Positions 47,494 to 56,085 of a stretch of DNA of 64,000 nucleotides are shown here, piece after piece (within the stretch, counting starts at the first letter, position 1; every line of letters begins with the position of its first letter). The stretch covers positions 248,001-312,000 of the forward strand of contig JAPFFF010000011.1 of the NCBI GenBank assembly GCA_039105265.1. The letters run 5' to 3'. The translations under genes were made by a program, and so were the position numbers. The DNA comes from Tritrichomonas musculus (lineage: Eukaryota > Parabasalia > Tritrichomonadida > Tritrichomonadidae). Under the pieces are notes generated by a model. That model was not told the DNA's origin and did no database searches. It worked only from the letters and a program-made list of their open reading frames with translations.

Positions 47494-48099
47494 TTACTCC
47501 AAGCAGTACTGAAACTTAAAAGAATGGATGTATATGGTGGTTTTTTTATGATTTATATCTCTTGTCATAATGCATTTTCTTCCTCCTTTTGCTACATTAA
47601 CATGCATTATTCTATAAACCTCATCTGTTATCCTTTGGTAAAATATATCTTCATCTGTTTCTTCATTATAGTAGTAATAATACTCCTTGTCATTAAACTC
47701 CCGGCATTCCTTTGTCATTTGATAGTGAGTTATCATGATAGCATCATCTGGAATGTCATCAACAAATTCATATTTAACACCATTTCTTGACGATGCATTT
47801 TTGTTATTATCACTTGATGTACACCATCTTAAATTCTCCAAATGGTAGTCGGTTCTATCTTTGTTTTTGTGGTCGATATATTTAAAATTATTTGGATTTG
47901 GAATGAATTGTTTAGCTATGATTTGATGCTTATTTATTTTATCACTATTTATGCAGACACTTGGATACCCGTTATTTTTATTTATTCTTTCTGATACAAC
48001 ATAATGGTTATCTTTTCGACGAATTGTAAATGGGTACTGTGATAATATTTCATAATCTGGATAATCAGCAAGTGGTACAAATTCAATAGCTTGTTCCAT
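47494..48099 (-). CDS. second HNH endonuclease of B
   Basis: 201 residues. Starts with FVPLADYPDYEILSQYPFTI, a NUMOD4-like lead-in common before HNH domains. The core follows: KHQIIAKQFIPNP (~58-70) and YIDHKNKDRTDYHLENLRWCT with Asp76-His77 and Asn89. It is a clear paralogue of the protein at 44840 but without its coiled coil. Probably a homing-type nuclease inserted as a free-standing gene. Confidence 0.85.
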   Translation of the reverse strand: MEQAIEFVPLADYPDYEILSQYPFTIRRKDNHYVVSERINKNNGYPSVCINSDKINKHQIIAKQFIPNPNNFKYIDHKNKDRTDYHLENLRWCTSSDNNKNASSRNGVKYEFVDDIPDDAIMITHYQMTKECREFNDKEYYYYYNEETDEDIFYQRITDEVYRIMHVNVAKGGRKCIMTRDINHKKTTIYIHSFKFQYCLE

Positions 48100-48137
48100 T
48101 TATCGTAGAAATAAAAAAATTATAAGTATAAGGATTT

Positions 48138-49724
48138 TTATGCCGGAGTAGTAAGGTCGTAGTTGCCGAGACGAACCAGTGGTGGCATACCATTTGGTTG
48201 AACAAGAATAGATATTGATGAATCAAATAAGAGACAAATTAATGGTGGGGTTTTAACATCGTTAGCATATGTATTTGCGCCAGTATTTTGAGATACAATA
48301 ATTTCAAAATTAATTGGAGACAATGATGTTAGTCCCTGTTGATATGTATTATCTGTTTCTGTTGGGAGAGCAATAAAGAAACTTGTTCTATCATCAGAAT
48401 AATTTCCAAGAGAGCGTGCATATGGTTGGTCATTAGTTAACGATGCAACAACTTCTTTGTTAAATCCACTTTGTCCTCCATTCATGTTCATAGCATTTTG
48501 GCAATATTCTAAGAATTCTGGGTATTCATTAGTGGTACCGAAAGCTTTAGCAGGTATGTTTCCATATCCTCCACAGTTCAATTGGAACAACTTAAATTGG
48601 GGATTCTTGAATACTGTATGATGGGTGTGCTTCTCTGGAAATAGACAAAATATGGAATCAACAAAACGAGGAGTGATTGTGCATGTGGATTTATCATTGG
48701 GATTCTTTAATGGGCTCGTAGTAGTGTAAACAGAAATTGTTTGAGTTGGAAATGTAAGTGGATGTGTTGGGTCAGAATATCTTTGTACGAGACTGGAATA
48801 AATATTGTCTTCAATACCAAAGCACGGTATAATAGATGAACATTCTGTTATAGAGTATTCAGTAACACAAAATGCCTTTTTAGTAACAGCAAATGTTGTA
48901 ATTCCATTGGCGGCAGTATTTGTATTATACATCGTTATTTCTTCTCCAATTGGTGTAAATTCATTGGTGACTTTAGGTAAGACATATTTGGATAATAAAT
49001 TATGTGCATTCTGTAAAGTCATATCGGGGCCAACAGGACAATAGACCATACCAGCACAAGAAAAGAATAATCGGAGTTCAATCTTGCCAGCGAATGCTGG
49101 GAGGTATTTAATATTAGATAGTGGTAAGAACCTTCTTAAATCGATTTTAAGATGGATTTTATATTTTTTGTCTGCCCATCCAGTTGCCCAATCAACAACG
49201 AATCCTGTTCTGCTACCTGATTTACTATTCCATATGTCTTTATGTCTGGCTTTAGAATATATGTCTGCTCTCTTTGTTGTTTCATTGGCACAACATGCAG
49301 TTAGAAATGATTCTTCACAACCAAAATTTTGTGTATATATCGTTATTCCGTTAGCTACTATTTCATATTTTTCAACTGCATCTCTAGCATCTTTAAAACC
49401 AAACCATACTTTGTTAAATTGATGCCCATCTACTGTTAATGGTGTCATTGTGCTACCATCTGTTGGTTTCATTTTAACTTCCATATCAGCTCTAATAAAT
49501 CCATTGTATATATCTGCTGTATTGTTAGTATTTGGAGATATAATGGCACTTGTATATGAGCCTTGAGGAATTGGAGGCGATGGTGAATAGGATGTTTGTG
49601 GACTGATTGTGTATTGTTTATTGGTATCGCTTAATGCTATACAATTATCGACGATATCAAAATATGATGCAATTTGTGTACATGTTTCAGCTGATGTTCT
49701 GAGTTCAATTTCTGGATTCAACAT
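48138..49724 (-). CDS. major capsid protein of B (double jelly roll, candidate)
   Basis: 528 residues. It resembles the capsid proteins of A and C at low level: a strand FNKVWFGFKDARDAVEKYEIV with the following NGITIYTQNFGCEESF corresponds to FKSSNQLFDRLEIL and the NVGYQQNECIREGF region. KIHLKIDLRRFLPLSNIKYLPAFAGKIEL and FSCAGMVYCPVGPD correspond to DLFPNGIIGDLSIRF and VSPAGLVWAAIDP. It is beta-rich throughout and lies close to the ATPase. It lacks the Pro-hinged extra domain of A and C, which accounts for its shorter length. Confidence 0.78.
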   Translation of the reverse strand: MLNPEIELRTSAETCTQIASYFDIVDNCIALSDTNKQYTISPQTSYSPSPPIPQGSYTSAIISPNTNNTADIYNGFIRADMEVKMKPTDGSTMTPLTVDGHQFNKVWFGFKDARDAVEKYEIVANGITIYTQNFGCEESFLTACCANETTKRADIYSKARHKDIWNSKSGSRTGFVVDWATGWADKKYKIHLKIDLRRFLPLSNIKYLPAFAGKIELRLFFSCAGMVYCPVGPDMTLQNAHNLLSKYVLPKVTNEFTPIGEEITMYNTNTAANGITTFAVTKKAFCVTEYSITECSSIIPCFGIEDNIYSSLVQRYSDPTHPLTFPTQTISVYTTTSPLKNPNDKSTCTITPRFVDSIFCLFPEKHTHHTVFKNPQFKLFQLNCGGYGNIPAKAFGTTNEYPEFLEYCQNAMNMNGGQSGFNKEVVASLTNDQPYARSLGNYSDDRTSFFIALPTETDNTYQQGLTSLSPINFEIIVSQNTGANTYANDVKTPPLICLLFDSSISILVQPNGMPPLVRLGNYDLTTPA

Positions 49725-49742
49725 TTATAAAAAAATAAAATT

Positions 49743-50336
49743 TCAACACATATCAGAGAAAATATTATTACGTCTTCTACGAATAGGCTGAGGCTGAATT
49801 TGAGGTGGGGGAGGAGCAGGCTCTTCTGGTTCTTCTATGTCGTTGGGCTCCTGAATATATTGTGGCTGTGTATACCGATAATATGGCTTTCTCATTTGTT
49901 TTTGCACCACTTCTTTAATCATCTTTTTTTGTTCTTTCTTAGCTCTTTCATTTTTGAATTCTTCCCCTAATAATTTCAGCTGATTTAATATCTCGATATT
50001 TATTGTTGGGTCCTCGGTTCTTTGGGATGAATATGTTGGTTTAGGTCTTGTGATTTTTTTCGGCTGCAGAGCAGACCCTCGCTGAGGAGCAAGTGGTAGT
50101 GGCTTTACAGGAGGTTCCTCTGTAGACTCTACTGTTGGTTCTTCATCTTGTGGTTCAGTAGCTGCTGGTTCACTTGGGGGTTCAGCTGGTGGTTTATTTA
50201 AAGGTTCTTTACGAGGTCTAACTATATATTTTCCTTCTGTTTTGGTAGGAAAAACTTCATATTCTTCATCATCTCTACCATTTAACCATTTTTGTATCAC
50301 TTGTAATCTTTTGCTTTGAGGCACTCTTTTGCTCAT
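49743..50336 (-). CDS. Pro-rich basic protein of B
   Basis: 197 residues of mostly extended Pro/Glu/Lys-rich sequence, with a basic N-terminus (KRVPQSKRLQVIQKW), a central KPLPLAPQRGSALQPKK run, a helix near 120-145 rich in Lys/Glu, and a C-terminal PPPPQIQPQPIRRRRN tail. The LAPQRGSA string also occurs in A's unrelated 199-residue protein, encoded by a GCTCCTCA..GAGG palindrome. It might be a core or scaffold protein of the virion; no family is recognised. Confidence 0.65.
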   Translation of the reverse strand: MSKRVPQSKRLQVIQKWLNGRDDEEYEVFPTKTEGKYIVRPRKEPLNKPPAEPPSEPAATEPQDEEPTVESTEEPPVKPLPLAPQRGSALQPKKITRPKPTYSSQRTEDPTINIEILNQLKLLGEEFKNERAKKEQKKMIKEVVQKQMRKPYYRYTQPQYIQEPNDIEEPEEPAPPPPQIQPQPIRRRRNNIFSDMC

Positions 50337-50394
50337 TTATGAGCTTTAAAAAATGTTTATATTTGCTTGCTATTACATGAATTTGTTTGAGTTT

Positions 50395-50931
50395 TCACTT
50401 TTTTGCTTTTCTCGATTTCTTTCTTTTTCGATGTGCATTTGAACTTTTTAATTGTGCTAATTGTTCACGAGCTTCCTCAAGTAATTTATTTCGCTTTTGA
50501 TATATTTTATAGCCAGCTGGTTTCCTTCCATAATAAATTCTTGGGAAATCTGAATACCCTACGCCATTTCCTAATGGATTGGGTTGTCTTTCTGCTATAT
50601 TCTTTTCTAATGCTGCCTTTACTTCTCCTTCTTTTATTCCACTTGCTATTGTTGTCAATCCTTTACCTATACCTATTGCTGCTGGATTACCCGTTATTGT
50701 TCCAAAAGCTTGTGTTGCTCCCCCTAAAACATTTAATATAGGTGCTTTGTTTTTCCATGCCCATTTACCTGCTTTCCCAACTGCACTATCACCAATGAAT
50801 TTGCTAGCTTTACCAACACCAGATTTAACAGTATTCCATGCATTATTTAGAAATTTGCCCATGAATCCTCCTCCTGATTTTTGTGTAGGAAGTGCTATTC
50901 CTTCCAAACATTTTTCTTGTAAATCGCTCAT
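50395..50931 (-). CDS. membrane-active virion protein candidate of B
   Basis: 178 residues. Gly-rich N-terminus (SGGGFMGKFLNNAW) leading into amphipathic helices (NTVKSGVGKASKFIGDSAVGK), a Gly/Ala-rich hydrophobic region (LGGATQAFGTITGNPAAIGIGKGL), and a strongly basic C-terminus (HRKRKKSRKAKK). The same order of amphipathic and glycine-rich hydrophobic segments is found in the small MGIGIFKK proteins of A and C. It may be their counterpart, possibly like adenovirus protein VI. This is inference from character only. Confidence 0.6.
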   Translation of the reverse strand: MSDLQEKCLEGIALPTQKSGGGFMGKFLNNAWNTVKSGVGKASKFIGDSAVGKAGKWAWKNKAPILNVLGGATQAFGTITGNPAAIGIGKGLTTIASGIKEGEVKAALEKNIAERQPNPLGNGVGYSDFPRIYYGRKPAGYKIYQKRNKLLEEAREQLAQLKSSNAHRKRKKSRKAKK

Positions 50932-50946
50932 TTAAAGCCAATAAAA

Positions 50947-51804
50947 CTATGACTCAAAGTAATATTTGTTGGCCGTTATATTGCAAATAAATTTATCGTG
51001 AGGTTCTCTATGCTGTAAATATTCTTTAACAGTATTTTTAATATTTAGATTGTTATTTGTTTGTTGAAGCAAAGATGTAAAATCTTCTTCTGAATATCCA
51101 CTATAACATATTAAATCTGTAGCCAATCTTTTGTCATTTATATGGACAAATCTAATTGTTTGAATAGCCATAATACAAGTAATATTATAGTGTCTCGTTT
51201 TGGTCAGTAGTCTTAAGAATTCAGTATTGTTATGTGTCAACAAATCACTTCCTGCACAGTCATCTAATATTATCAGGGTGTTGTATGGATATGATGAAGT
51301 TTGGTATTTTACTAGCTTGTTTGCTATATATACTATTCTATCATCTATTTCTTGAAGAGAGTGCTTATTTATTAGTCTCTGCATTTCTTCATTTGTTTCT
51401 TTCATTCTTGATAATACATGCTTTACCATTGCATAATATTTTATCTTTCTCTTTAGATGCTTCTTTAGGTAATCCATTAATTCTGCTTCGTTAAGATATA
51501 CTATTGGTGTCTTTACATTTTTACTCATCGCTTCTGCAGTTTTGTCCATCTTGCCGCTTGTTGAGCAGAAGATAATTTTTTGGTAGTATGGATGCTTAAA
51601 TAATCTCTCTGTGATTAAAATGTGTTTCCATATCCAATAACTCTTTCCTGCACCTGGTTTGCCTATAAGAAAATAGATACCATTAGTGCTAAATGGATAG
51701 GATGGATGTAATGGTTTCATTAACGCGGCTTCTATTTCTTTCTGGTTTTTCTTCATTGTCTTTTGTATTAAAGTTTCCACTTCTTTCATTATTTGTTTAG
51801 ACAT
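50947..51804 (-). CDS. packaging ATPase of B
   Basis: 285 residues. Walker A IGKPGAGKS at about 47-55, Walker B LIILDD at about 177-182, followed by LTKTRHYNITCIMAIQTIRF, the downstream strand and sensor region. It is clearly an A32/FtsK-type genome-packaging ATPase but distant from those of A and C, whose Walker B is IILCEDF. The N-terminal helix is Lys-rich. Same-strand neighbours are the integrase (51872) and the amphipathic protein (50395). Confidence 0.92.
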   Translation of the reverse strand: MSKQIMKEVETLIQKTMKKNQKEIEAALMKPLHPSYPFSTNGIYFLIGKPGAGKSYWIWKHILITERLFKHPYYQKIIFCSTSGKMDKTAEAMSKNVKTPIVYLNEAELMDYLKKHLKRKIKYYAMVKHVLSRMKETNEEMQRLINKHSLQEIDDRIVYIANKLVKYQTSSYPYNTLIILDDCAGSDLLTHNNTEFLRLLTKTRHYNITCIMAIQTIRFVHINDKRLATDLICYSGYSEEDFTSLLQQTNNNLNIKNTVKEYLQHREPHDKFICNITANKYYFES

Positions 51805-51871
51805 TTATTTGTGGTTAAATCCATTTCCTGATATTATTTGGAATATTTTTTTGTTTTGACCAGTAATCCAT

Positions 51872-52891
51872 CTAAAGATTAGATAATTTTGTTGGTGCTC
51901 CCTCTCGTAAATTTTTAGCTGGAATTACATCTTCTGTTCCCTCGCTATATTTTATTTTATATTTATTCTTAGCTGCATCATATGATATAATCTTCTCTAC
52001 AAAACCTCTCTTGCCTCCCTTTAGTGTTTGGGCAATATTTTTATTTTGAGTTTTTATTAGTCTGTATCCTGGCAGCTTGTCAATTGATTCATCTTTGGAC
52101 TTAACTATAAATTGATTTCCAGCCTTGGAATCAACTATGTATGCCTCTTTGCTGACCCTATTTCTGCGCTTCGAAAATGGCTCCTTAGCTTGAACAATTC
52201 TAACTCTATCATTTGGTTTGAAGTCATAGGGATTATTTTGTGATTTGGTTTTTACATATTCTTTTTCATCTTTTTCTGTCATTTCATTTGGTATTTTATA
52301 GTCTAATGACCTGTGGGGAGAATTGTTGTATGAATCAATTAAACCATTCATCTCTTGTTCTCCAATATATCTATTCTCACCTACCATATCTCTTATTGTT
52401 CTCATGAATCTATTTATAATACCTAGAACATTATGGTTATTGTCTTCTGTTGTATTGTATATTATATCATTTGATTTCATTAGCTGTAATACATCATTGG
52501 ACAAATAAGCTGCATCTTGGTCTGATGTTATAGAATAGACATCTGGTTCTTCTTCAAAAAATTTGTTAAGAGCCTTTGCTACTTCTTTTGCACCCTTCCC
52601 CTTCATTGGATAGCTATATGCTTTTCTCGTGTTAATATTAATTAGCATCAGGTAATTTAATCCATCCTTGGTTTTGTCATTTATGAATGTGTCCATTTGG
52701 TATCCACCTGAATGCTTCGAATAGATGTTCATGAATTTTGCCTTTGGTACTTTAACATCATGAACCACTTTCTTTAAATAATTTAATGCTGCCTCCTCTG
52801 TGAATCCATAGCGTTTTGCAAGAGGGACAAATTTTGATGGTGTCCGCCACGGAAATTTCTTAAATAACTCATCTATTGTCTTGTAAGTCAT
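51872..52891 (-). CDS. rve-type integrase of B with altered third catalytic position
   Basis: 339 residues. First Asp67 in YQMDTFI, second Asp124 in TSDQDAAY, then exactly 35 residues later Asn160 in LGIINRFMRTI. The canonical D,D35E integrases have Glu there. YNNSPHRSL follows as usual. The C-terminal ~60 residues (RGFVEKIISYDAAKNKYKIK) look like a chromo/Tudor-type small beta domain, which some Maverick integrases carry. Loss of the third carboxylate would be expected to abolish strand transfer. Whether this is a late mutation (a single G-to-A from Asp) or a feature of the lineage cannot be told here. Confidence 0.88.
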   Translation of the reverse strand: MTYKTIDELFKKFPWRTPSKFVPLAKRYGFTEEAALNYLKKVVHDVKVPKAKFMNIYSKHSGGYQMDTFINDKTKDGLNYLMLININTRKAYSYPMKGKGAKEVAKALNKFFEEEPDVYSITSDQDAAYLSNDVLQLMKSNDIIYNTTEDNNHNVLGIINRFMRTIRDMVGENRYIGEQEMNGLIDSYNNSPHRSLDYKIPNEMTEKDEKEYVKTKSQNNPYDFKPNDRVRIVQAKEPFSKRRNRVSKEAYIVDSKAGNQFIVKSKDESIDKLPGYRLIKTQNKNIAQTLKGGKRGFVEKIISYDAAKNKYKIKYSEGTEDVIPAKNLREGAPTKLSNL

Positions 52892-52901
52892 TTTAATTCA
52901 T

Positions 52902-54236
52902 TTAAATGTAAAGCATCTTCTTGTATGGCATGAATTGCATTTCGATTTTAAATGATTCATTATTTGGCACTATGACTGGAATGTTATTATGTCGGCCTGA
53001 ATAGAATTCTATCCAAAATCTTTGGTCTGTTGAGTTCAGCTTAAAGTATTTGATAGGGTTGAAATATATCTGACTATTACCTAAATAATATTTATTTGAT
53101 TGTTCTGCTATTGATGAATATACAGCACAAGAATGCCTATCCCATACATTTTTGAATCTTAGCTCTCTCATCCACTTGCCTTCATACCTAATGATATTTC
53201 CATCTTTATCTATGACTGGTTTGCTTAAATCCATGAAATCCTCTGGATGGTTATTGAATGGCTCATAACCAATATTATAAACATCATCAAAATCAAATCG
53301 TCGATATGGCAATTTATTATCTGGTGGTCTAACTCTAAAGCTAATTGATAGGTCCACATAATAGTTTTTATATTTACTATCTTTGACTTGTTCACCATTA
53401 GTTGGTGAATAAAAGATTTCATAGAACATATTATTTTCATAATTGTAGAAGCCATCTGTTTGAACATCCCTTCGTCTTAAGCCAGTTTTTTCTTCATGGA
53501 ATGTGGGCTTCAATTCATTTAATTTGATTTCTTCTCTAATTTTTTCCATTTCTTTTTGAGCATTATATCTAGTGGCTATATTTATTTTATCTTCATCATT
53601 CTTTTTATCTAATTCTTTTTGTAGCTCAGCTTTAACTGTGTCATCTTTCTCATTAAATATTTTATTTGTGAGGTCTTCTATTTCTTTTTGCAAATTTTGA
53701 TATTCTGTAATTAAATTAGAATATTTGGTGCTTAATTTTAGTTCTTGGTTATCTAAATTGAAATTGTGGTCTTTATTGATTTTATCTGCTTCAATATTAA
53801 ACTCAACAAATTTGGCTTCAATAGCAGATTGTATATCATTCCACACCTCACTAAAATCATTTTCACGATTCAACCACGAGTTTATACTGATAAATACTTC
53901 ACTCTTATGGTCATCTTCAAGATACTTCCATAATTGTTCATATGAAAATAAGGGATTATCATGCTTGAGTTTATCATATTCGTCTCGTCTATATTTTCTT
54001 ACTCCAAGAGTAAATTCTATCTTTCTACTTCTGGCTAACATAAAAATATTTCTCACCCCAATAATTGATTCCCCTCTATTTGATGTACACCATTCTTGCG
54101 GGAAATTAAAGTAATATCTGTTTGGTTTGCTAGGGTCTTGTTCTCCATCTTCTAAAAAGTAGGCATATTCAATGGCAATCGGTGTTTGCTCTTCAGCTGG
54201 ATTTAGCGTCGGGTACATTTCAATCGTGGTAAACAT
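52902..54236 (-). CDS. unknown virion-like protein at the right end of B
   Basis: 444 residues. N- and C-terminal parts are beta-rich (YYFNFPQEWCTSN; FKIEMQFMPYKKML), separated by a coiled coil at about 170-250 (NLQKEIEDLTNKIFNEK). The closing stretch with RFWIEFYSG and FKIEMQFMPY is reminiscent of a jelly-roll end, so a minor capsid or vertex protein is possible. The start codon and first 13 codons lie inside the right terminal repeat, and the left terminal repeat bears a truncated copy of them. TCATTAATGACTAC just upstream may hold a trichomonad-type initiator. Confidence 0.7.
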   Translation of the reverse strand: MFTTIEMYPTLNPAEEQTPIAIEYAYFLEDGEQDPSKPNRYYFNFPQEWCTSNRGESIIGVRNIFMLARSRKIEFTLGVRKYRRDEYDKLKHDNPLFSYEQLWKYLEDDHKSEVFISINSWLNRENDFSEVWNDIQSAIEAKFVEFNIEADKINKDHNFNLDNQELKLSTKYSNLITEYQNLQKEIEDLTNKIFNEKDDTVKAELQKELDKKNDEDKINIATRYNAQKEMEKIREEIKLNELKPTFHEEKTGLRRRDVQTDGFYNYENNMFYEIFYSPTNGEQVKDSKYKNYYVDLSISFRVRPPDNKLPYRRFDFDDVYNIGYEPFNNHPEDFMDLSKPVIDKDGNIIRYEGKWMRELRFKNVWDRHSCAVYSSIAEQSNKYYLGNSQIYFNPIKYFKLNSTDQRFWIEFYSGRHNNIPVIVPNNESFKIEMQFMPYKKMLYI

Positions 54237-54448
54237 TTTTTTGTAGTCATTAATGACAAACTTTTTGTGAGGAGAACTTTTTGAACAGGAAACTTTTTGA
54301 ATTATTAACTTTTTGAATACGCGAACGATAGAACTTTTTGAATGTCTGGCTTTTTGAATGGGGTCCAGGGGCGGGAGCCCTTGGAGTAGTCTCGAGCGTA
54401 GCGAAGAGGGTAGGCTGTGTAATTAGACACGGCCTACCGTATACTACT
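54197..54448 (-). repeat. right terminal inverted repeat of element B
   Basis: Reverse complement of 6699-6950. It contains the start codon and first codons of the gene at 52902-54236, so that gene's promoter lies wholly within the terminal repeat. The T/A-rich CAAAAAGTT direct motifs are at about 54255-54355. The outermost bases read ...TATACTACT. Confidence 0.95.
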
Positions 54449-54581
54449 TATATTTCTTGTTTCTGCTTGATACAAATTCAAGTGGCAACGTAAATTCTGT
54501 TGATTGAGTGTGGAAATAACGTTTTGTTATGGGCTGTTTTACATTGCTTGTTGCAACATTCTTGATATTATTCATAAGCAT
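54449..54581 (-). pseudogene. 5' part of A's minor-capsid-like gene, cut off by element B
   Basis: Minus-strand ATG at 54581 (a second at 54575) opens a frame of about 44 codons containing KRYFHTQSTEF and SSRNKKY. These match the N-terminus of the intact homologue at 35893-36225 (KRYFHTQTTEF, SRNKKY). The frame runs to the right end of element B; the remainder of the gene is at 6443-6698. The start codon is 14 bp downstream of the integrase stop at 54595, the same tandem arrangement as in C. Confidence 0.9.
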
Positions 54582-54594
54582 TTTTTCATAGAAA

Positions 54595-55980
54595 CTAAAT
54601 GTTAAAATACTTAATGTAATCTTCGTTTAAGTCTCCAAATGAATTACATATGAATTTCGTATATATAATAGGTACTTCAATAATAGCTTTTTCAGCATCA
54701 GTCATACGTTTCCTACCTTTAGGCAGCTTTGCTGACCCAAGCTTTGCTTGATGATGCTTTTCTTGTGGTTCATCTTTTTTAACAGTCTGATATGGTTTTA
54801 ATAACTGGCAGATTACATTTCCATTACGATACTCTAGAAACTCAGCAATTTCATTAAATACTCTTCTACGCTTCTCATGCTTTTTTTGCGTTTTGCTTTT
54901 ATCGAGATGAACTAATATAATATTACCTCTATTATAAGATAACAACCCCTTAAAACGTTGTTTATCATTGATTTCCCGCAATTTCATTTGCATTTTCCTG
55001 ATATATCTCCACTCCAAATCAACATTGTTTTGCATTTGAGCTGGGGTATAATATATGTACTTCGTTGGTTTTACAAGATTCTTGTCATAAAAATCTGATG
55101 GGTCATAATCAAAATTCTTAAATCGAAGAGAACTATGTGGGGTGTTATTATAGTAATCAACCATTTGTCTCATCAAATTATAATCACTTAATCTTCGCTC
55201 ATCTAACCCAAAAGCATTTCTCAGAGTTCTTATAACAGAATCAACATTTTTGTGAGCTAACGCATATGGAGAATCATTAATAATGAATCTTATAGGATAG
55301 AAATCGGTGATTGAATCTATTGTATTTTCCCAAAACTGGATGTCTTCAAATTGTAAATTGAGTAGCCTTTGGAAACGAGGTTTATAATAGTCGCTTTTTT
55401 TAAGCAGTTTTTTAAGAGTTTCCAGTTTGTGGTTCACGAGTATTTTACTTAATATTTTATCAAACTCTTTTATCCTTGCTTCTTTAATTACAGCGCTCAA
55501 GTCAAATATCAAAGTAGTTTCTCCTGTTGAAAACCAAATGACAACACTATTATCTTTCATCTCTTTTAATCCAGGTTCTCCATCACATTTGATAGTTTTG
55601 AATAGAAATTGTGGATATCTTATTATAATTCGTTCAAGGGAAAACCATATATTTCCTTTATCCTTTACAGGTTCAACGATTAGGTATCTTGTATTTGTAT
55701 TGATGAGAACCAAATATATTTTATTTTCTTTTGTCAAATCTCTAGTATAGTATTTGCTAAACATCAAATCTACCTCCCAACAACCTGGTTCATTAGAGAA
55801 ATTTGGTTTTGATAATTCTTTGCATGATTTCAACTTGAAGTCAGGAATAAATGGTTCTGTTTTGATATCACTTTTAAAGAAAGGTTTTATGTAATTATCA
55901 ATGTATTTATACTTGGATTTGAAAGGGTAATTGAGTAAGGAGTTGTATTCTTTATCGTAGATTCTTACTGATTTAGTCAT
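54595..55980 (-). CDS. rve-type integrase of A with enlarged core
   Basis: 461 residues, homologue of 36229-37455. Asp71 (WEVDLMF) and Asp133 (IKCDGEPG) match. The third acidic position is Asp at about 247 in HKNVDSVIRTLRN, so 113 residues separate it from the second, against 49 in C and 35 in the canonical core. The extra ~65 residues are helical and charged. YNNTPHSSLRF follows. A Lys/Gly run near 410 (QAKLGSAKLPKG) coincides with an AAGCTTTGCTTG repeat at about 54723-54752. The intact frame suggests it was functional until recently. Confidence 0.9.
   Translation of the reverse strand: MTKSVRIYDKEYNSLLNYPFKSKYKYIDNYIKPFFKSDIKTEPFIPDFKLKSCKELSKPNFSNEPGCWEVDLMFSKYYTRDLTKENKIYLVLINTNTRYLIVEPVKDKGNIWFSLERIIIRYPQFLFKTIKCDGEPGLKEMKDNSVVIWFSTGETTLIFDLSAVIKEARIKEFDKILSKILVNHKLETLKKLLKKSDYYKPRFQRLLNLQFEDIQFWENTIDSITDFYPIRFIINDSPYALAHKNVDSVIRTLRNAFGLDERRLSDYNLMRQMVDYYNNTPHSSLRFKNFDYDPSDFYDKNLVKPTKYIYYTPAQMQNNVDLEWRYIRKMQMKLREINDKQRFKGLLSYNRGNIILVHLDKSKTQKKHEKRRRVFNEIAEFLEYRNGNVICQLLKPYQTVKKDEPQEKHHQAKLGSAKLPKGRKRMTDAEKAIIEVPIIYTKFICNSFGDLNEDYIKYFNI
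54723..54752 (-). repeat. in-frame AAGC-type repeat in A's integrase gene
   Basis: Contains GCAGCTTTGCTGACCCAAG and GCTTTGCTTG, two small inverted pairs. Translated QAKLGSAKL, close to the QAKLGPA run encoded by the copies at 5454 and 62726. It lies where A and C integrases cannot be aligned. Confidence 0.7.
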
Positions 55981-56085
55981 TTTCTAATGAAAAAGTCTTG
56001 TTTTACAACAAAAATGTGCAAAAAAATGGGCTCAAATCATCTAAAGGTGAAGAGGTGAATTTTCACCTTTGAACTCACCTCCCAA

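Larger units (their letters stand above)
6699..54448. mobile_element. Maverick/Polinton element B (middle), interrupted by C
   Basis: B begins AGTAGTATACGG and ends with the reverse complement, with 252-bp terminal inverted repeats at 6699-6950 and 54197-54448. It encodes PolB, integrase, packaging ATPase, capsid protein and fibre-like proteins, which is the diagnostic Maverick set. Without C it would be about 23.8 kb, a usual size for the family. It lies inside A's 110-residue-type gene. The flanks share TATAT (6694-6698 and 54449-54453), one base short of the usual 6-bp target duplication. Confidence 0.93.
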
